Positions 33,087-42,837 of a stretch of DNA of 47,120 nt are shown one piece after another. Source of the DNA: Bryobacterales bacterium (lineage in GTDB: Bacteria > Acidobacteriota > Terriglobia > Bryobacterales > Bryobacteraceae). Numbering within the stretch: position 1 is the stretch's first letter; each line of letters begins with the position of its first letter. The notes under the pieces were generated by a model. It was given only the letters and a program-made list of their open reading frames with translations. It was not told the DNA's origin and did not search any database. The DNA lies in assembly GCA_016789905.1 (NCBI GenBank), contig JAEUQC010000134.1, positions 1 through 47,120 of the forward strand, in the 5' to 3' direction. The translations under genes and the position numbers were made by a program.

Positions 33087-33800
33087 TTGTCTGTTGGCTA
33101 CCAAATCCGTAGCTTTCCCCGCACGATCTTCGTCATCGTGCTCGCGCTTCTGACGTTCCATTTCGTCACCGGACTCATTCCAACCATCGCTGGCGCCCTC
33201 GGCATCCTTCCCGCCCATCTCCAACGCGTTCACGACGGCGCCGCCATACGGCCGCTGGTCACCACCCCCCACAACGCGCAGCGCATGGCGAGTGCATTGG
33301 AGCGGCTTCGCCGGTTTCCATTACCCAAGCGGATGAAATGGCTGGATCCCATCGCGGGAGAGACCGGCGCCCTTCTCAAACAGTTCGCTTCCGACAGCAA
33401 TGCGCTCCCGCTGCTCATCAATCAGGTGGACTCGGAATACAACTCGGGAAACGCTGGTTTTTGCGCGATCGAGGACGCCATCAACTGCGTCACGCCGAGC
33501 AAGCGGAGCCCGGGCGCGGAAGCCGGAGAGGAGATCCCGCTAATGGTGCTTGACGGCAAGCCGACTGGCTTCGGCGATTTCACGTTGATCCACGAATGGG
33601 GCCATTTCTGGTGGCTCCACGACTTCTATCCCGGCGGACTCTGGTGGATTTTCGAACTCGTGCAGAACCCGCGGTTGTGGATCATAGACACATTGGGGCT
33701 GGGCTCGGACTGGGCAGTGTTTGCGCTACTCCTCTACACAGCGCACAAGTGGTTTCGCAAGCCGTTGCCCCCAACGCTATTGGACAGCATTCTGAAATAG
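33087..33800 (+). CDS. Membrane-anchored HEXXH metallopeptidase-like protein
   Basis: 237 residues with a TTG start at 33087, supported by GAGGT a few bases upstream. An N-terminal membrane helix (TIFVIVLALLTFHFVTGLI) is followed by an exposed domain. HEWGH at 169-173 is a full HEXXH zinc motif, followed by FWWLHDFYPGGLWWIFE, with further His 178 and Glu candidates as third ligand. A second hydrophobic segment lies near 206-218 (WAVFALLLYTAH). There are two Cys at about 125 and 134. I do not recognise the family. The motif implies a zinc metallopeptidase or a relative that has lost activity. It is first of three genes, 6 bp before the next, so it probably acts with the HTH and sensor proteins. 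Confidence 0.75.
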   Translation: MSVGYQIRSFPRTIFVIVLALLTFHFVTGLIPTIAGALGILPAHLQRVHDGAAIRPLVTTPHNAQRMASALERLRRFPLPKRMKWLDPIAGETGALLKQFASDSNALPLLINQVDSEYNSGNAGFCAIEDAINCVTPSKRSPGAEAGEEIPLMVLDGKPTGFGDFTLIHEWGHFWWLHDFYPGGLWWIFELVQNPRLWIIDTLGLGSDWAVFALLLYTAHKWFRKPLPPTLLDSILK

Positions 33801-33806
33801 GCGGCC

Positions 33807-34454
33807 ATGACTACCCCCGACATCATTGAACGATTTCGCAGTATTGGGCTCAACCCGCGCCTATTGCTCCAGCTAGACAAGGCCGGAATCATCCGGCGCA
33901 CCAGCGGGGGGCGAGGCCGCAGCCGCACGATTGAATACGCCGAGGATGGCGACAGTTTGCGGGACTTGGAATTCGTCCTAGTGAAGTTGAAGGCGGGGCA
34001 GACATTGGAGGAGGCCCAATATGCCCTGGCATCAGAAAAGACTCCCGGCGTGCTCCTCGCCACCAGTGATCCGTTCCTCGCCTTTATGGCTTCGACGCGC
34101 TTTGGAGACTCCCGCCGTGTTTATTGGGGGCCAGATGCCGGAATTGCGTTGCGTCTGCTGGAAGAGCAGCGGATTGGCGTACTGGTGACGGAGACGACGT
34201 TGGCGCCGCGGCCCGGTCAGCCCCCAGAAATTGCCGCCGCCAGCCAACTGGCGGCGGTGGCGCGGGCAAAACGGGTTCGCATTGTCTATGCCACCGCAGA
34301 CCCGCCTCCGGAACCGGAAGCGCCCGGGGGGCCATCTGAAAATATTCTCCGGAAACCGATTCGAGGAAAACAGTTCGAGGATTGTGTGACCGCGGCATTG
34401 TCGTGCGCAGCGCCCACGCCGCTGGAGGGCGGTGCGCGTAAGGGGGATGGGTAA
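33807..34454 (+). CDS. MerR-like HTH protein with a degenerate receiver domain
   Basis: 215 residues. Residues 1 to about 78 resemble a MerR winged helix-turn-helix: IGLNPRLLLQLDKAGIIRR, then a wing (GGRGRSRTIEY) and DLEFVLVKLKAGQTLEEAQY. From about 82 to 195 the pattern is that of a response-regulator receiver: GVLLATSDPFLAFMAS, RIGVLVTETTLAPRP, RVRIVYATADPP and ILRKPIRGKQFEDCV. The conserved Lys (KP) and Thr/Ser (ATA) positions are kept, but the phospho-acceptor Asp is replaced by Thr/Glu (VLVTET). It is therefore an atypical, probably phosphate-independent receiver. Its stop overlaps the start of the sensor gene by one base, and the pairing with an ATPase sensor is strong context. Confidence 0.72.
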   Translation: MTTPDIIERFRSIGLNPRLLLQLDKAGIIRRTSGGRGRSRTIEYAEDGDSLRDLEFVLVKLKAGQTLEEAQYALASEKTPGVLLATSDPFLAFMASTRFGDSRRVYWGPDAGIALRLLEEQRIGVLVTETTLAPRPGQPPEIAAASQLAAVARAKRVRIVYATADPPPEPEAPGGPSENILRKPIRGKQFEDCVTAALSCAAPTPLEGGARKGDG

Positions 34455-37294
34455 TGCCTTTCACCAACTTAAGCCGGGAGCAGATTGCGCAATTCACGGC
34501 CGTTTTGGGGGAAGCCCGCGAGACGCTGCAGTGCGAATCCAGTGCCCTGTTTTGGGCCAATGGGGACGAGATACGGCTCGTCGCCGCCAGTTCCGACCGG
34601 GATGACGGGCGCATCGGGGACTACAAAATGCCGATCGCCTCAAAACGCGCGACCGGGTTGACCTCGCACATCGCCGATCTGCTACGCAACGGCGCATGGC
34701 CCGCGGACGATCCCGACCCAAATCCGGAAAATCCGTATTTCGCCAACGACGCGGTGAGCCTGTTTGGCGAGCAATTGCAATCCAACCGCTATGTCGCCGC
34801 GGCGCCGATGCCTCACCTGCATGACCGGTCCTGGTCGATCCTGGGTGTGCCAGTACGCCATCCGAAGACGGGCGCGTTCCTGGGTCTGTTGAAATTTCAC
34901 AACCGTCAGAACGGAGCGGCGGAGCTTCCCTTCGACGGGCGGGATGCCGCGATCGCCCGGCTGTTTGCCGAGAAGCTCGTCAATGTCAGTCATGCCGGGA
35001 CCGTCCAGGGTGTCCGCTCCGGCGAGTTTTGGAGTACGTCGCTGCTGGAAATACTGAACACCCGGTCCGCCGAAGACGCAATCAGAAAACTGCTGGAGCA
35101 CACCGTGGCGCTAGCGGCATCGCTCGCCGGCGCCTCCTCGGTTCTGGCGAGTTTCGACGCCTCCAACCTGCTTGGTTTCGGTGAAGAAAGGAATCGCGCG
35201 GAGACCGAATTCACCGCCGCCTTTCCGCCGGACTCGGATCACACGCTGGCCCAGCGGCTCTTGAAAAGTTCTCGTGTAAATAAGCAGGAAACAACCCACA
35301 CCCCGAAGGAGGCGGAATCGCAGTGCGGATTCGCTATTACGTTTGGCCACGGGTGTGGCGCCGTCGCCGTGGTTTTCGATCATGCCGTTCTCGACGGCTT
35401 CATCGAGTCCGCCCGGCGCGCAATCGCCGGGCTCGTCGCGCCACACTACGACATTGTGATTCACTTCAACCGGATCGCGGTGGTGAGGAACCATGCGGAA
35501 GTCAGTTCGTTGAATCAAACCGAGGCGGCGCGGAGCGTCAATGACAAGAACGACACGCAAACGGCCTATGAACCACTCCTCCGCCTGATCTGCGAACGAT
35601 TCGATTGGGATTTTGCCCTGCTTTTTGTCGCCGACCGGATGCATGGGGGACTCCGTATCCACGCACAATCTGGAAGGGACAAGACTGCGTTGGGATTCAC
35701 ATACCTCTTCAAGGAAGAGGACGCGCTAGCCGTTCGCGCGTGGCGCGACAACCGAACGCACCTTTCCGAAGATCCCGCCGCCGATGGCAAACTCGCTATG
35801 CGAGGCCGCCGCCAATTCGAAATCGACCATGCCTGCATGGCCGTACCGGTCTGCCCGTCCTCGGCGAAAGGTTCTCCTCTCGGCGTCGCGGTGTTCTGGA
35901 GCCGCGATCGTGAACGGCGCCCGAGGCGTTCGCAAGCGGCAGAAGCGCTCGCGCTCTGTTATTGCCTTGGGGATCTGATTGCCTCGTCCAACTCCCTGCG
36001 ACGCCAGGTACATCTGCTTGAAGGCATCACAAATATCAACCAGAAGGCGCTTCTGGCCGCCTCACGGGAAGAGATGCTCGACGCCATCATGGAGGCCGTC
36101 CGGAGTGCAGGGCTCCAGCGCGTCCGCCGTTTTCGTTACGATTCGTCCGCACGATCTTTCGTCGGCGTAAAGTCGCTGGGAATGTTGGCTTCGGAGAGCA
36201 TAGAGGGCCTCACCATATCGGGAGCGGAAAACCCGTTCGCCGCCGACACCATCGACTCCGTTTCCCAGGGCGCCATACGGGCAACGATCTATCGCAATCA
36301 GGGCGAACCGCGCTCCGCCGACATCGGCACAGCGCCGGGCCTGGAGAAGCCGGACCCGGACGCCAGAAGGCTGTTCAAAGATCCCGGCATCCCATGGGTT
36401 ATTCTTCCCCTGGTTTCCGGCGGAACCCTCGTTGGTCAGATCGCCGCCGATACCGGATTCCCGCATCGAATTCCCGACCATACGTTACGCTACCTTGATC
36501 TCCTCGTTGAATTGGCTTGCCTGCACCTTTCCGAACTCCCCGCCCGTTCCAGGAACGCGCCGCCCATCTTCGATCAACTGCTCTCCGTGATTGCCACCAA
36601 CTGCCAGGGCAACGCCGCCATTTCGGAATCCCTGGACTCGCTCGGCGCCAACCCGCCCGGCGAACTTGTCCAACGCCTTCGGCATTGGGCTAAGATCCAA
36701 CTGGAACGCGACGCCCGGTTTCTGGAAGTGGTGTCCGACTGGCGTCATCTGCAGAACTCCAGTCCCCGCGAACCGCGAAGCGCGCACACATCACTTCGCG
36801 AAGTGGCCCAGGCCTGCTATGCGCGACGCGAATCACTGGCGGCGGCAAGGCGCGTCATGATCACCATCCACTGCCCGTACGGGCTGCGCGGAATGGTCGA
36901 AGCGCCGCAATCGGACGTCTTCATCCTCCTTGACAACATCCTGCACAACGCAATCCTCGTCTCGCCGTTCGGAGCAGAAGTCCGGGTACGCATTCGCACA
37001 TCGGAACGAGGCCCGGTTGTCGAGATTGAGGATCACGGTCCCGGTGTTCCCGCCGACCAACGGCAGGATCTCATTTTTGAACCGTTCGTCTCCATCCCCA
37101 GAAGGCCGCCCTCCCAAGATCCCAACTCGATTGACTTCGCCAGTTTGCCGCACACCGGCTTGGGGCTCTTCGTGGTGAGGCAGATTGCGGTTCGGAATGG
37201 AATCACGGTGTCCTGCCGGCCAACGGAAGGAATGCAGGGGACGGTCTTTTCCGTCTGCTTTCCAGCGCCCAAGGCAGCCATCCCGCTGGATTGA
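34454..37294 (+). CDS. Multi-GAF sensor with C-terminal histidine-kinase-type ATPase domain, no obvious H-box
   Basis: 946 residues, no membrane segment seen, so probably cytoplasmic. At least three GAF-like blocks: about 30-180 (SWSILGVPVRHPKTGAFLGL), 375-520 (DFALLFVADRMHGGLRIHAQ, CMAVPVCPSSAKGSPLGVAV) and 535-700 (PWVILPLVSGGTLVGQIAAD). The C terminus is a GHKL ATPase: N-box LLDNILHNAI (825-834), G1 EIEDHGPGVP (857-866) and G2 HTGLGLFVVRQ (901-911). No HisKA-type H-box with a phosphorylatable His is recognisable ahead of it. This might be a divergent HWE- or HisKA-like region or a kinase-dead sensor. The missing Asp in its HTH partner supports non-canonical signalling. Confidence 0.78.
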   Translation: MPFTNLSREQIAQFTAVLGEARETLQCESSALFWANGDEIRLVAASSDRDDGRIGDYKMPIASKRATGLTSHIADLLRNGAWPADDPDPNPENPYFANDAVSLFGEQLQSNRYVAAAPMPHLHDRSWSILGVPVRHPKTGAFLGLLKFHNRQNGAAELPFDGRDAAIARLFAEKLVNVSHAGTVQGVRSGEFWSTSLLEILNTRSAEDAIRKLLEHTVALAASLAGASSVLASFDASNLLGFGEERNRAETEFTAAFPPDSDHTLAQRLLKSSRVNKQETTHTPKEAESQCGFAITFGHGCGAVAVVFDHAVLDGFIESARRAIAGLVAPHYDIVIHFNRIAVVRNHAEVSSLNQTEAARSVNDKNDTQTAYEPLLRLICERFDWDFALLFVADRMHGGLRIHAQSGRDKTALGFTYLFKEEDALAVRAWRDNRTHLSEDPAADGKLAMRGRRQFEIDHACMAVPVCPSSAKGSPLGVAVFWSRDRERRPRRSQAAEALALCYCLGDLIASSNSLRRQVHLLEGITNINQKALLAASREEMLDAIMEAVRSAGLQRVRRFRYDSSARSFVGVKSLGMLASESIEGLTISGAENPFAADTIDSVSQGAIRATIYRNQGEPRSADIGTAPGLEKPDPDARRLFKDPGIPWVILPLVSGGTLVGQIAADTGFPHRIPDHTLRYLDLLVELACLHLSELPARSRNAPPIFDQLLSVIATNCQGNAAISESLDSLGANPPGELVQRLRHWAKIQLERDARFLEVVSDWRHLQNSSPREPRSAHTSLREVAQACYARRESLAAARRVMITIHCPYGLRGMVEAPQSDVFILLDNILHNAILVSPFGAEVRVRIRTSERGPVVEIEDHGPGVPADQRQDLIFEPFVSIPRRPPSQDPNSIDFASLPHTGLGLFVVRQIAVRNGITVSCRPTEGMQGTVFSVCFPAPKAAIPLD

Positions 37295-37333
37295 CCGCGA
37301 GGCAAAAGCAGCCCGATTCGCTGTCACTACAAC

Positions 37334-39042
37334 TCAACGAACGGCGATGGAACGAACGGCCAACGCCAATTCCCGCGCATCGCTGGCGATGCGGATTGGC
37401 GGCGTTGCCGTCAGCGTCACCCGCGCTTTCGCCGTGCGGCCCGCAGGCAGTGGAAACGACAACACAAAGTCGCCCGGACATTGCTCGACGCGCCGCTCCA
37501 CCAGCGCCTGAACGCCCCACTTACCCGACACCGTCACCCCAACCTGCCCCGGAACGCAGAAACCTTTCACTTCCAACACGTCTCCCGGGCCTTCCAACGT
37601 TACCGTCGCGCGGCTTGGCATCCAGCGAAATCCCTCTTCCTGGACATGCCATTCCGGCCCCAGGAACGGGGCCGAGGCCGTACTTGCCAAATCCATTCCT
37701 CTTGGCGCCGACTGCCGGGCCTGGGCTACATAAGTGGCCGTCGATCGGACCAGCCGCCGATTGGTGACCGTGTACACTTCGGCCTGCCCGGCCGCGAGAA
37801 GCGCGCTCACGGTCTCTTCCGGCAGCGTATAGTCGCCGGCTCGAAACAGCTCCGGGTATGGCGTAAGGCGCGCCGCCGTCTGGGGCGTCAGCTTCGTTCC
37901 GGCGGCGCGCACCAGCGAAAACGGGTTGTCGTAAACACCGGACCAGAATAGGCCGTCGCCAATGCCATCGAGCAGCAGCGTCTTGCCCGGATGCAGTTGT
38001 TGCGCTTGGTTGACACCAAGTACCAACGCTTGCATGTCCAGGCTTCGGTCCACACTTACCCGCGATTCGCGATACGCAACCGGAGTGTGTAGCAGAAAGT
38101 ATGACAAAAAGACGGCCAGAGTCATTCGTGGATATGCCTGCCACCCAGCCGCGAACAAGAATGCAAAACCAATGGAGGGAACCGTAAGGTAATAGTCAGT
38201 TACATGTCCTTGTAGAGGCAGCATGGGGGCAAGAGTGGCAAGAAACCATCCGAGGCCCAAAAGCGCCAGCAGCCGAGCAGCTCGCTTAGCCGTCAAACAG
38301 ACAATAACCCCACTGAATACAACACTTACGCCCCCCCCCCCCAGCACTTCACAATACCTCCAGGCAGTAGAAGCGATCCCCAAATCCCAGCGCAGCTCGT
38401 AGGCGCCATTTGTAAGCCGGGGGATCAGAAGTAAGTGTCCGATAGTAAATACAATGGCCGGCACGCACACCGCCAGCGCCGCTGTCGCTATGTTCGACTC
38501 CAACACACCGTACCCGGTCAAGTAACATGCCCACGCCGCCGCGAGCATCCAACGGTTGCCGGTAGAGCAATACCGTTCAAACAGGACCATCGTCGCCAGA
38601 ACGCAGCAGGCGAGCATCACTTGATTGGTTGTCGCCACCCAGGTCAATGGCTTTGCCAAACACGGCTGCACGGCCCAGGCCGTGGCGCCCAGCGCCGCGC
38701 CCCAGCGCGAACCGATAGGCGAAACAGCAACATGCCCAGCAGCAGGCAGTTGGCGACTTGCAGCAGGAAGCAGAATACCCTCGCCGGAAACGCATCGAGG
38801 CCGAAAAAGTGGAAGCTTGTCCAATAGAAGAGACGCTCGCTGAGCGGCCGGAATGTGCCCTGCGCAATGGGCGTCATCATCATCGCAGGCAGATCAGCTA
38901 AGGGAGTCGCCGCTGCAAACTGAAGGTGCGCGAAATCGTCCTGCTGAAACCACGATTCCATTCCCGCATGAAAGACGCCCCAGCAGACAACAACGGCTGG
39001 AATCAGATACACCGGAAAGCGGCGTAACCAATCTCTGGTCAT
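37334..39042 (-). pseudogene. Frameshifted GT-C-type membrane glycosyltransferase gene
   Basis: Reading from ATG 39042: MTRDWLRRFPVYLIPAVVVC, an extracytoplasmic QQDDF motif near a membrane helix (acid pair typical of GT-C enzymes), then GTFRPLSERLFYWTSFHFFG and membrane helices to FRLSVRAGARRW. Close to 38700 the frame slips: the sequence continues as WGAALGATAWAVQPCLAKPL in another frame, then hydrophobic helices, and a long C-terminal soluble part (to the stop at 37334). One base lost or gained there would restore a protein of about 565 residues. The C-terminal frame also passes through a 12-base G run. Polyprenyl-linked sugar transfer to an envelope acceptor is the family role. Either a decaying gene, a phase-variable one, or a sequence error. 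Confidence 0.7.
38331..38342 (-). repeat. Homopolymer tract of 12 C (12 G on the coding strand)
   Basis: Bases 38331-38342 are all C, giving a G12 run in the membrane glycosyltransferase frame (Leu-Gly-Gly-Gly-Gly-Val at YCEVLGGGGVSVVF). Such tracts are prone to slipped-strand mutation. The gene already has a frame change near 38700. The tract may be a phase-variation switch or only a mutational hotspot. Confidence 0.9.
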
Positions 39043-39350
39043 TCGGCGGCCCAGTCTGGCGGAGAAGCGTAGTGAATCGAATTCATAGGAAGGCCACTTA
39101 CATGCCATCAACCCCAATTTCCTGGCACTCCGTTTTCCGAACTCCGCCCGCACGGCGCAAACATCCCCGTTCCGTCGCTCGTATCCGCTCTCTCCCATAG
39201 GGAGACACCGCCCTATGACAGCGCGCCGCGACGATGGTTTCCCACCCGCCAAATCGTTCAAAGACGCCCCATCCGCTAAACTGGAACTTGCCACCGAACC
39301 CCGTCGTTTCAGCAAGCAGTGAGACTCAAACCAGGAGAGGCGAACGAGGT
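39043..39350. other. Divergent intergenic region before the large carboxykinase gene
   Basis: 308 bp between the divergent glycosyltransferase start (39042) and the carboxykinase ATG (39351). AGGAGAGGCGAACGAGGT immediately before the ATG provides the ribosome site. No convincing -35/-10 pair, hairpin or small gene stands out. The frame upstream of 39351 is open back to 39234 but is not protein-like. Confidence 0.5.
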
Positions 39351-42300
39351 ATGTATTCATCACCCGAATCGGCGGAGCTGTTGCGCTATTTGCGCTTGAA
39401 GCTGGCCGTCATGGGCCACCCGCTTGACCGTGTGGAAGGCGACGACGGCTTCGTCGACATCGCCCGCCCGTTGCTGCGTAACTACGAGAACAAAGTCCGC
39501 CTGCTGAAGGACTACCTCTGCCCCGCTGACACGCGCATTCAGAACTTCCTGGACGCGCACCTCGCCGAACTCGGCGAGCCCGTTCCGCGGCTGCCCGGCA
39601 ACACGCTTGTGCTCGACCGGGCCGGGCTGGGCCGCATCCTCTCGCTGCCCTACAAAGGCGCCAGCTTCCGCTCGCCCTACTTGCGCTCCTACCGCATTGC
39701 ACAGGGCATTCTGCACAACCCGGTGAGCGACCGGCGCACCACCAAAGGCGTCTTCCACGTTGTGGAAGGCGGCTTCCCCGTGCCCGCCGATAAACAGGCC
39801 GTCCCCAAACGCGCCTTTGCCGCGCTGCTCAAAGCCGCGCTGGCGCCGCCGCAGGACACGCTGACACTCCCCTTCACCTCCGCGCAGCAGGACCCGGCCC
39901 GCGTGTTCGTCTCGCTGCTGCTACGCCCGACCGTCTGCCCCGCCGCCGGGGACGACCCGCGCAAATCCATGGAAATCCGCTTCTTCGCGCCGGGGAGCCT
40001 GGTGAGCAATCTCGACTTTGTCGAATCCATCTTCGGCAATGGCGGTGACCCGCAACTGCCCGAAAACGACGCCGGACTCGACGTTCTGCACTGGACCGGC
40101 CACACCGGCTGCGTCATTCTTGCCCCGCATCTGGCGGGCCTGAAGAAAGCAGCGCTCGGCCTGCCGCATGTCTCGCAGGCAACGCCGCGGCAGATTCGTG
40201 ACGGCATGTGCTGGGAGAACGAGGACGAACTCTACAACGGCGGCAGCGCGTTCAAAATCTGCGCCCGGGATCACCACGGCGTGATGGTCACCATCATCGC
40301 CGACAACTACTACGGCTATTGCAAAAAGGAAGTGAAAACGCAGATCAGCTTTGCCGCCAACCTTTATGGCATGGCGGAAGAGGAACACGCCGGCGGCGCC
40401 ATCGCTTTTGCCACCTACATTCTGGGCCAGGAGTTTCACGCCGAACAGACGGTCAGCCTGAAGAAGGGCTCGTTTGAACAGGCGATGACACTGCTTGCTG
40501 GCCTGGTGGACCGCCACCCGGAAGGCTACGCGGTGGACCGGCAGCACCCTACGCTTTTCTACCTGCCCGAAAACTCGATTTTCCGCCTGCGCACCGGGTT
40601 CGTTACCTGGGACCTGAACGGCGCTGAACAGCGGCTGACGCTGCGGCCCGGCAACGCCTACGTCCTGCCATCGGGCTTCCGCGTGCAAATGGAAAAGCAG
40701 TTTTCCGGGCGCGCCTGGCGCCTGATCGGCGTGCGGCCGAAAGGCACGTTGTGCCATAAGCCGTGTACGGTCTCCGGCGGCGGCAAATCCGAGATCTCCA
40801 AGTCGCTTTCGAGCGCCCTGCTGCGCGGCCCGGTGTTCGTGCGGGACTACCGCGCCGATATGGCGCAGGTGGCCGAGATACTGAAGATGGACTTTTCGGC
40901 CATCTATCGCAATCGCCTGCCCGACGACCGCAGCCGGCGGCCGATATTGAGCCCGGAGCGCTCACTAGGCTCCGTGATTCAACTGCTGACGCCATCGGCC
41001 GAGTACAACGACTTTTACAACAATTGGCTGCGCGGACTGCACCAGACGACACGGCAACTGGTGTTCACCGTGAAGCGCTACTATCGCCCGGAGTGGGGCG
41101 ACAACTGGGCGGAGCATTTCACGGTTGACCGCATAAACGGCTACCTGGGCCACGAGTTGAAGTTCGACCAGGAACTGCTGGTCAGCAACTATCTGCGGGT
41201 CGGATTCGACGAAGAGGGCTCGTGGCGGATCTACAAGCTGCGGCCGGATTTCTATCCGTCGGTGAAGGTGCAGGTGGAGGACGATATTACGGCGTCGGCG
41301 GTGGTGCCGCGGCAGCGGCTTTCCGGGCTCGATCCGGAGACCACGAACCCGTCCGTGAAACTACTGGCCAATTGCGAATCGCTGCTGTTTCAGCGGCCGG
41401 ATGAGGCCATCCATCGCGGCGCGGACTGGCAGGCCGAGGCCGACATAGCGAGCCCGAACACGTTCCTTTCCAACTACGAGCCGCTGACGCCGGCACAGGT
41501 GACGGCGATGGTGGACCACGTGACGGAGATGGACCGCTTTACGCCGCCGATGAAGAAACTGTTGGAGGACTTTGCCGCCAACGCGCAGGGGGAGGCCTAT
41601 GCGGTCAGTTCGGCGCATCCGCGGATGGTGAACGGGAAGCCATCGCTGAACCCGCGCTACCTGCAGCGCCGGCCCGACCTGGCGGCGCCGCGCGAATCGC
41701 ACATCGCCGAAATCGTGGCCCGGCTGGAGCGTGAGATACCGGCCGGGCGTCCGGTGCAGTTCCCGGTGAACGCGGTGCTGGCCGGCCGGCGGAACAACCC
41801 GCCGGACCCCGCCATCCACCTGCCCGCGCTGGCCGTATACGGCCCGATACACTACCAGGAACTGCCCGAACTCTTCATGGAGTTCCTCTCTTCGTTGACC
41901 GGCAAAAGCCCGGCCACAACGGGTTTCGGCAGCGAGGGCGCGCTGACGAAGGGACCATTTAACGCGCTGGCGCCGGTGGTTGATTGCAACAACGCGCTGG
42001 TGTCGTTCATTCTGACCGGGTACCCCGGCTTCACGACTTCGGCCGGGTGGGTGGGCCCGAAGATTCGGGTGGATCACGACGTGAGCCTGCTGGTGCCGGA
42101 GATATGGTGCCGCATGAGAGTGGCCGAGCGCGAGCCGGAATTCCTGATCGCCAACGGCCTGCTGGAGAAGGTGGAAGACCGTTTTGTGAACGGGCGCACG
42201 GTGCTGGCCAGCCGGCTGGGCTACCGGATTACGCCGCTGTTTGTGGACCGGTTCCTGGGACGCATATTTGAGGTTCCAGGCGCGGTGTTCCCGCTGGAGC

Positions 42301-42752
42301 TGCTGCGGCCGGAGATGCAGGACGAAGCGTTGTTCGCCGAAGGGATCGACGCGATTGTGGAGACGCAGCGGCGTGTGGCGCTGCACTACTTTGACGACGG
42401 CAGCGTGGAGTACGCCTGCCCGCCGTTGAAGGCGCTGCTGCACATTATGGCGCACGGCCACTATGAGGGCGCCGGGATTACCGATCCGGAGTTCCGGCGG
42501 CTGTTCACGCGGGAAGCGATGCTGGCGAGCGATTGGTACCGGACGCGGCTGGCGGTGAAGCAGGAAATCGACAAGGCGCTGTGGGCGCGGCACGTGGCGG
42601 CGCTGGAGGGCTTTGCGGCTGAAGACGGGATTGGCGTGGATGTGGCGACGCTGCTGGCGGAAGCCAAGAGGCAGCAGGCGCGGGTGGGGGCGGCGGCGTA
42701 TCTGGAGGAGTTAACCGGCACGATCGGGGCCGATCCTTCGCACGCCCGTTGA
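39351..42752 (+). CDS. Probable pyrophosphate-dependent phosphoenolpyruvate carboxykinase
   Basis: 1133 residues from ATG 39351 (AGGAG and AGGT upstream), cytoplasmic. I recognise the pattern of the PPi-type PEPCK family (EC 4.1.1.38, known from Entamoeba and Propionibacterium), whose members are about 1100-1200 residues, twice the size of the ATP/GTP enzymes. Telling segments: MVTIIADNYYGYCKKEVKTQ, NLYGMAEEEHAGGAIAFATY, and a P-loop-like CTVSGGGKSEISKSL (DNA near 40770-40810) in place of the usual GxxGxGKT. Later segments include YKLRPDFYPSVKVQVEDDIT and WVGPKIRVDHDVSLLVPEIW. Expected reaction: PEP + CO2 + Pi to oxaloacetate + PPi. The call is from memory of the family and not from a search. 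It is monocistronic. A decayed copy of its 3' end follows. Confidence 0.65.
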   Translation: MYSSPESAELLRYLRLKLAVMGHPLDRVEGDDGFVDIARPLLRNYENKVRLLKDYLCPADTRIQNFLDAHLAELGEPVPRLPGNTLVLDRAGLGRILSLPYKGASFRSPYLRSYRIAQGILHNPVSDRRTTKGVFHVVEGGFPVPADKQAVPKRAFAALLKAALAPPQDTLTLPFTSAQQDPARVFVSLLLRPTVCPAAGDDPRKSMEIRFFAPGSLVSNLDFVESIFGNGGDPQLPENDAGLDVLHWTGHTGCVILAPHLAGLKKAALGLPHVSQATPRQIRDGMCWENEDELYNGGSAFKICARDHHGVMVTIIADNYYGYCKKEVKTQISFAANLYGMAEEEHAGGAIAFATYILGQEFHAEQTVSLKKGSFEQAMTLLAGLVDRHPEGYAVDRQHPTLFYLPENSIFRLRTGFVTWDLNGAEQRLTLRPGNAYVLPSGFRVQMEKQFSGRAWRLIGVRPKGTLCHKPCTVSGGGKSEISKSLSSALLRGPVFVRDYRADMAQVAEILKMDFSAIYRNRLPDDRSRRPILSPERSLGSVIQLLTPSAEYNDFYNNWLRGLHQTTRQLVFTVKRYYRPEWGDNWAEHFTVDRINGYLGHELKFDQELLVSNYLRVGFDEEGSWRIYKLRPDFYPSVKVQVEDDITASAVVPRQRLSGLDPETTNPSVKLLANCESLLFQRPDEAIHRGADWQAEADIASPNTFLSNYEPLTPAQVTAMVDHVTEMDRFTPPMKKLLEDFAANAQGEAYAVSSAHPRMVNGKPSLNPRYLQRRPDLAAPRESHIAEIVARLEREIPAGRPVQFPVNAVLAGRRNNPPDPAIHLPALAVYGPIHYQELPELFMEFLSSLTGKSPATTGFGSEGALTKGPFNALAPVVDCNNALVSFILTGYPGFTTSAGWVGPKIRVDHDVSLLVPEIWCRMRVAEREPEFLIANGLLEKVEDRFVNGRTVLASRLGYRITPLFVDRFLGRIFEVPGAVFPLELLRPEMQDEALFAEGIDAIVETQRRVALHYFDDGSVEYACPPLKALLHIMAHGHYEGAGITDPEFRRLFTREAMLASDWYRTRLAVKQEIDKALWARHVAALEGFAAEDGIGVDVATLLAEAKRQQARVGAAAYLEELTGTIGADPSHAR

Positions 42753-42837
42753 CGCCAGGCGCGCCCACTCGATGCCGAAACGGCCCAGGTATTTGCGGAG
42801 CCGGTCGGCATCGTTGGTGGAGGCGTGCCCGCCGTGG

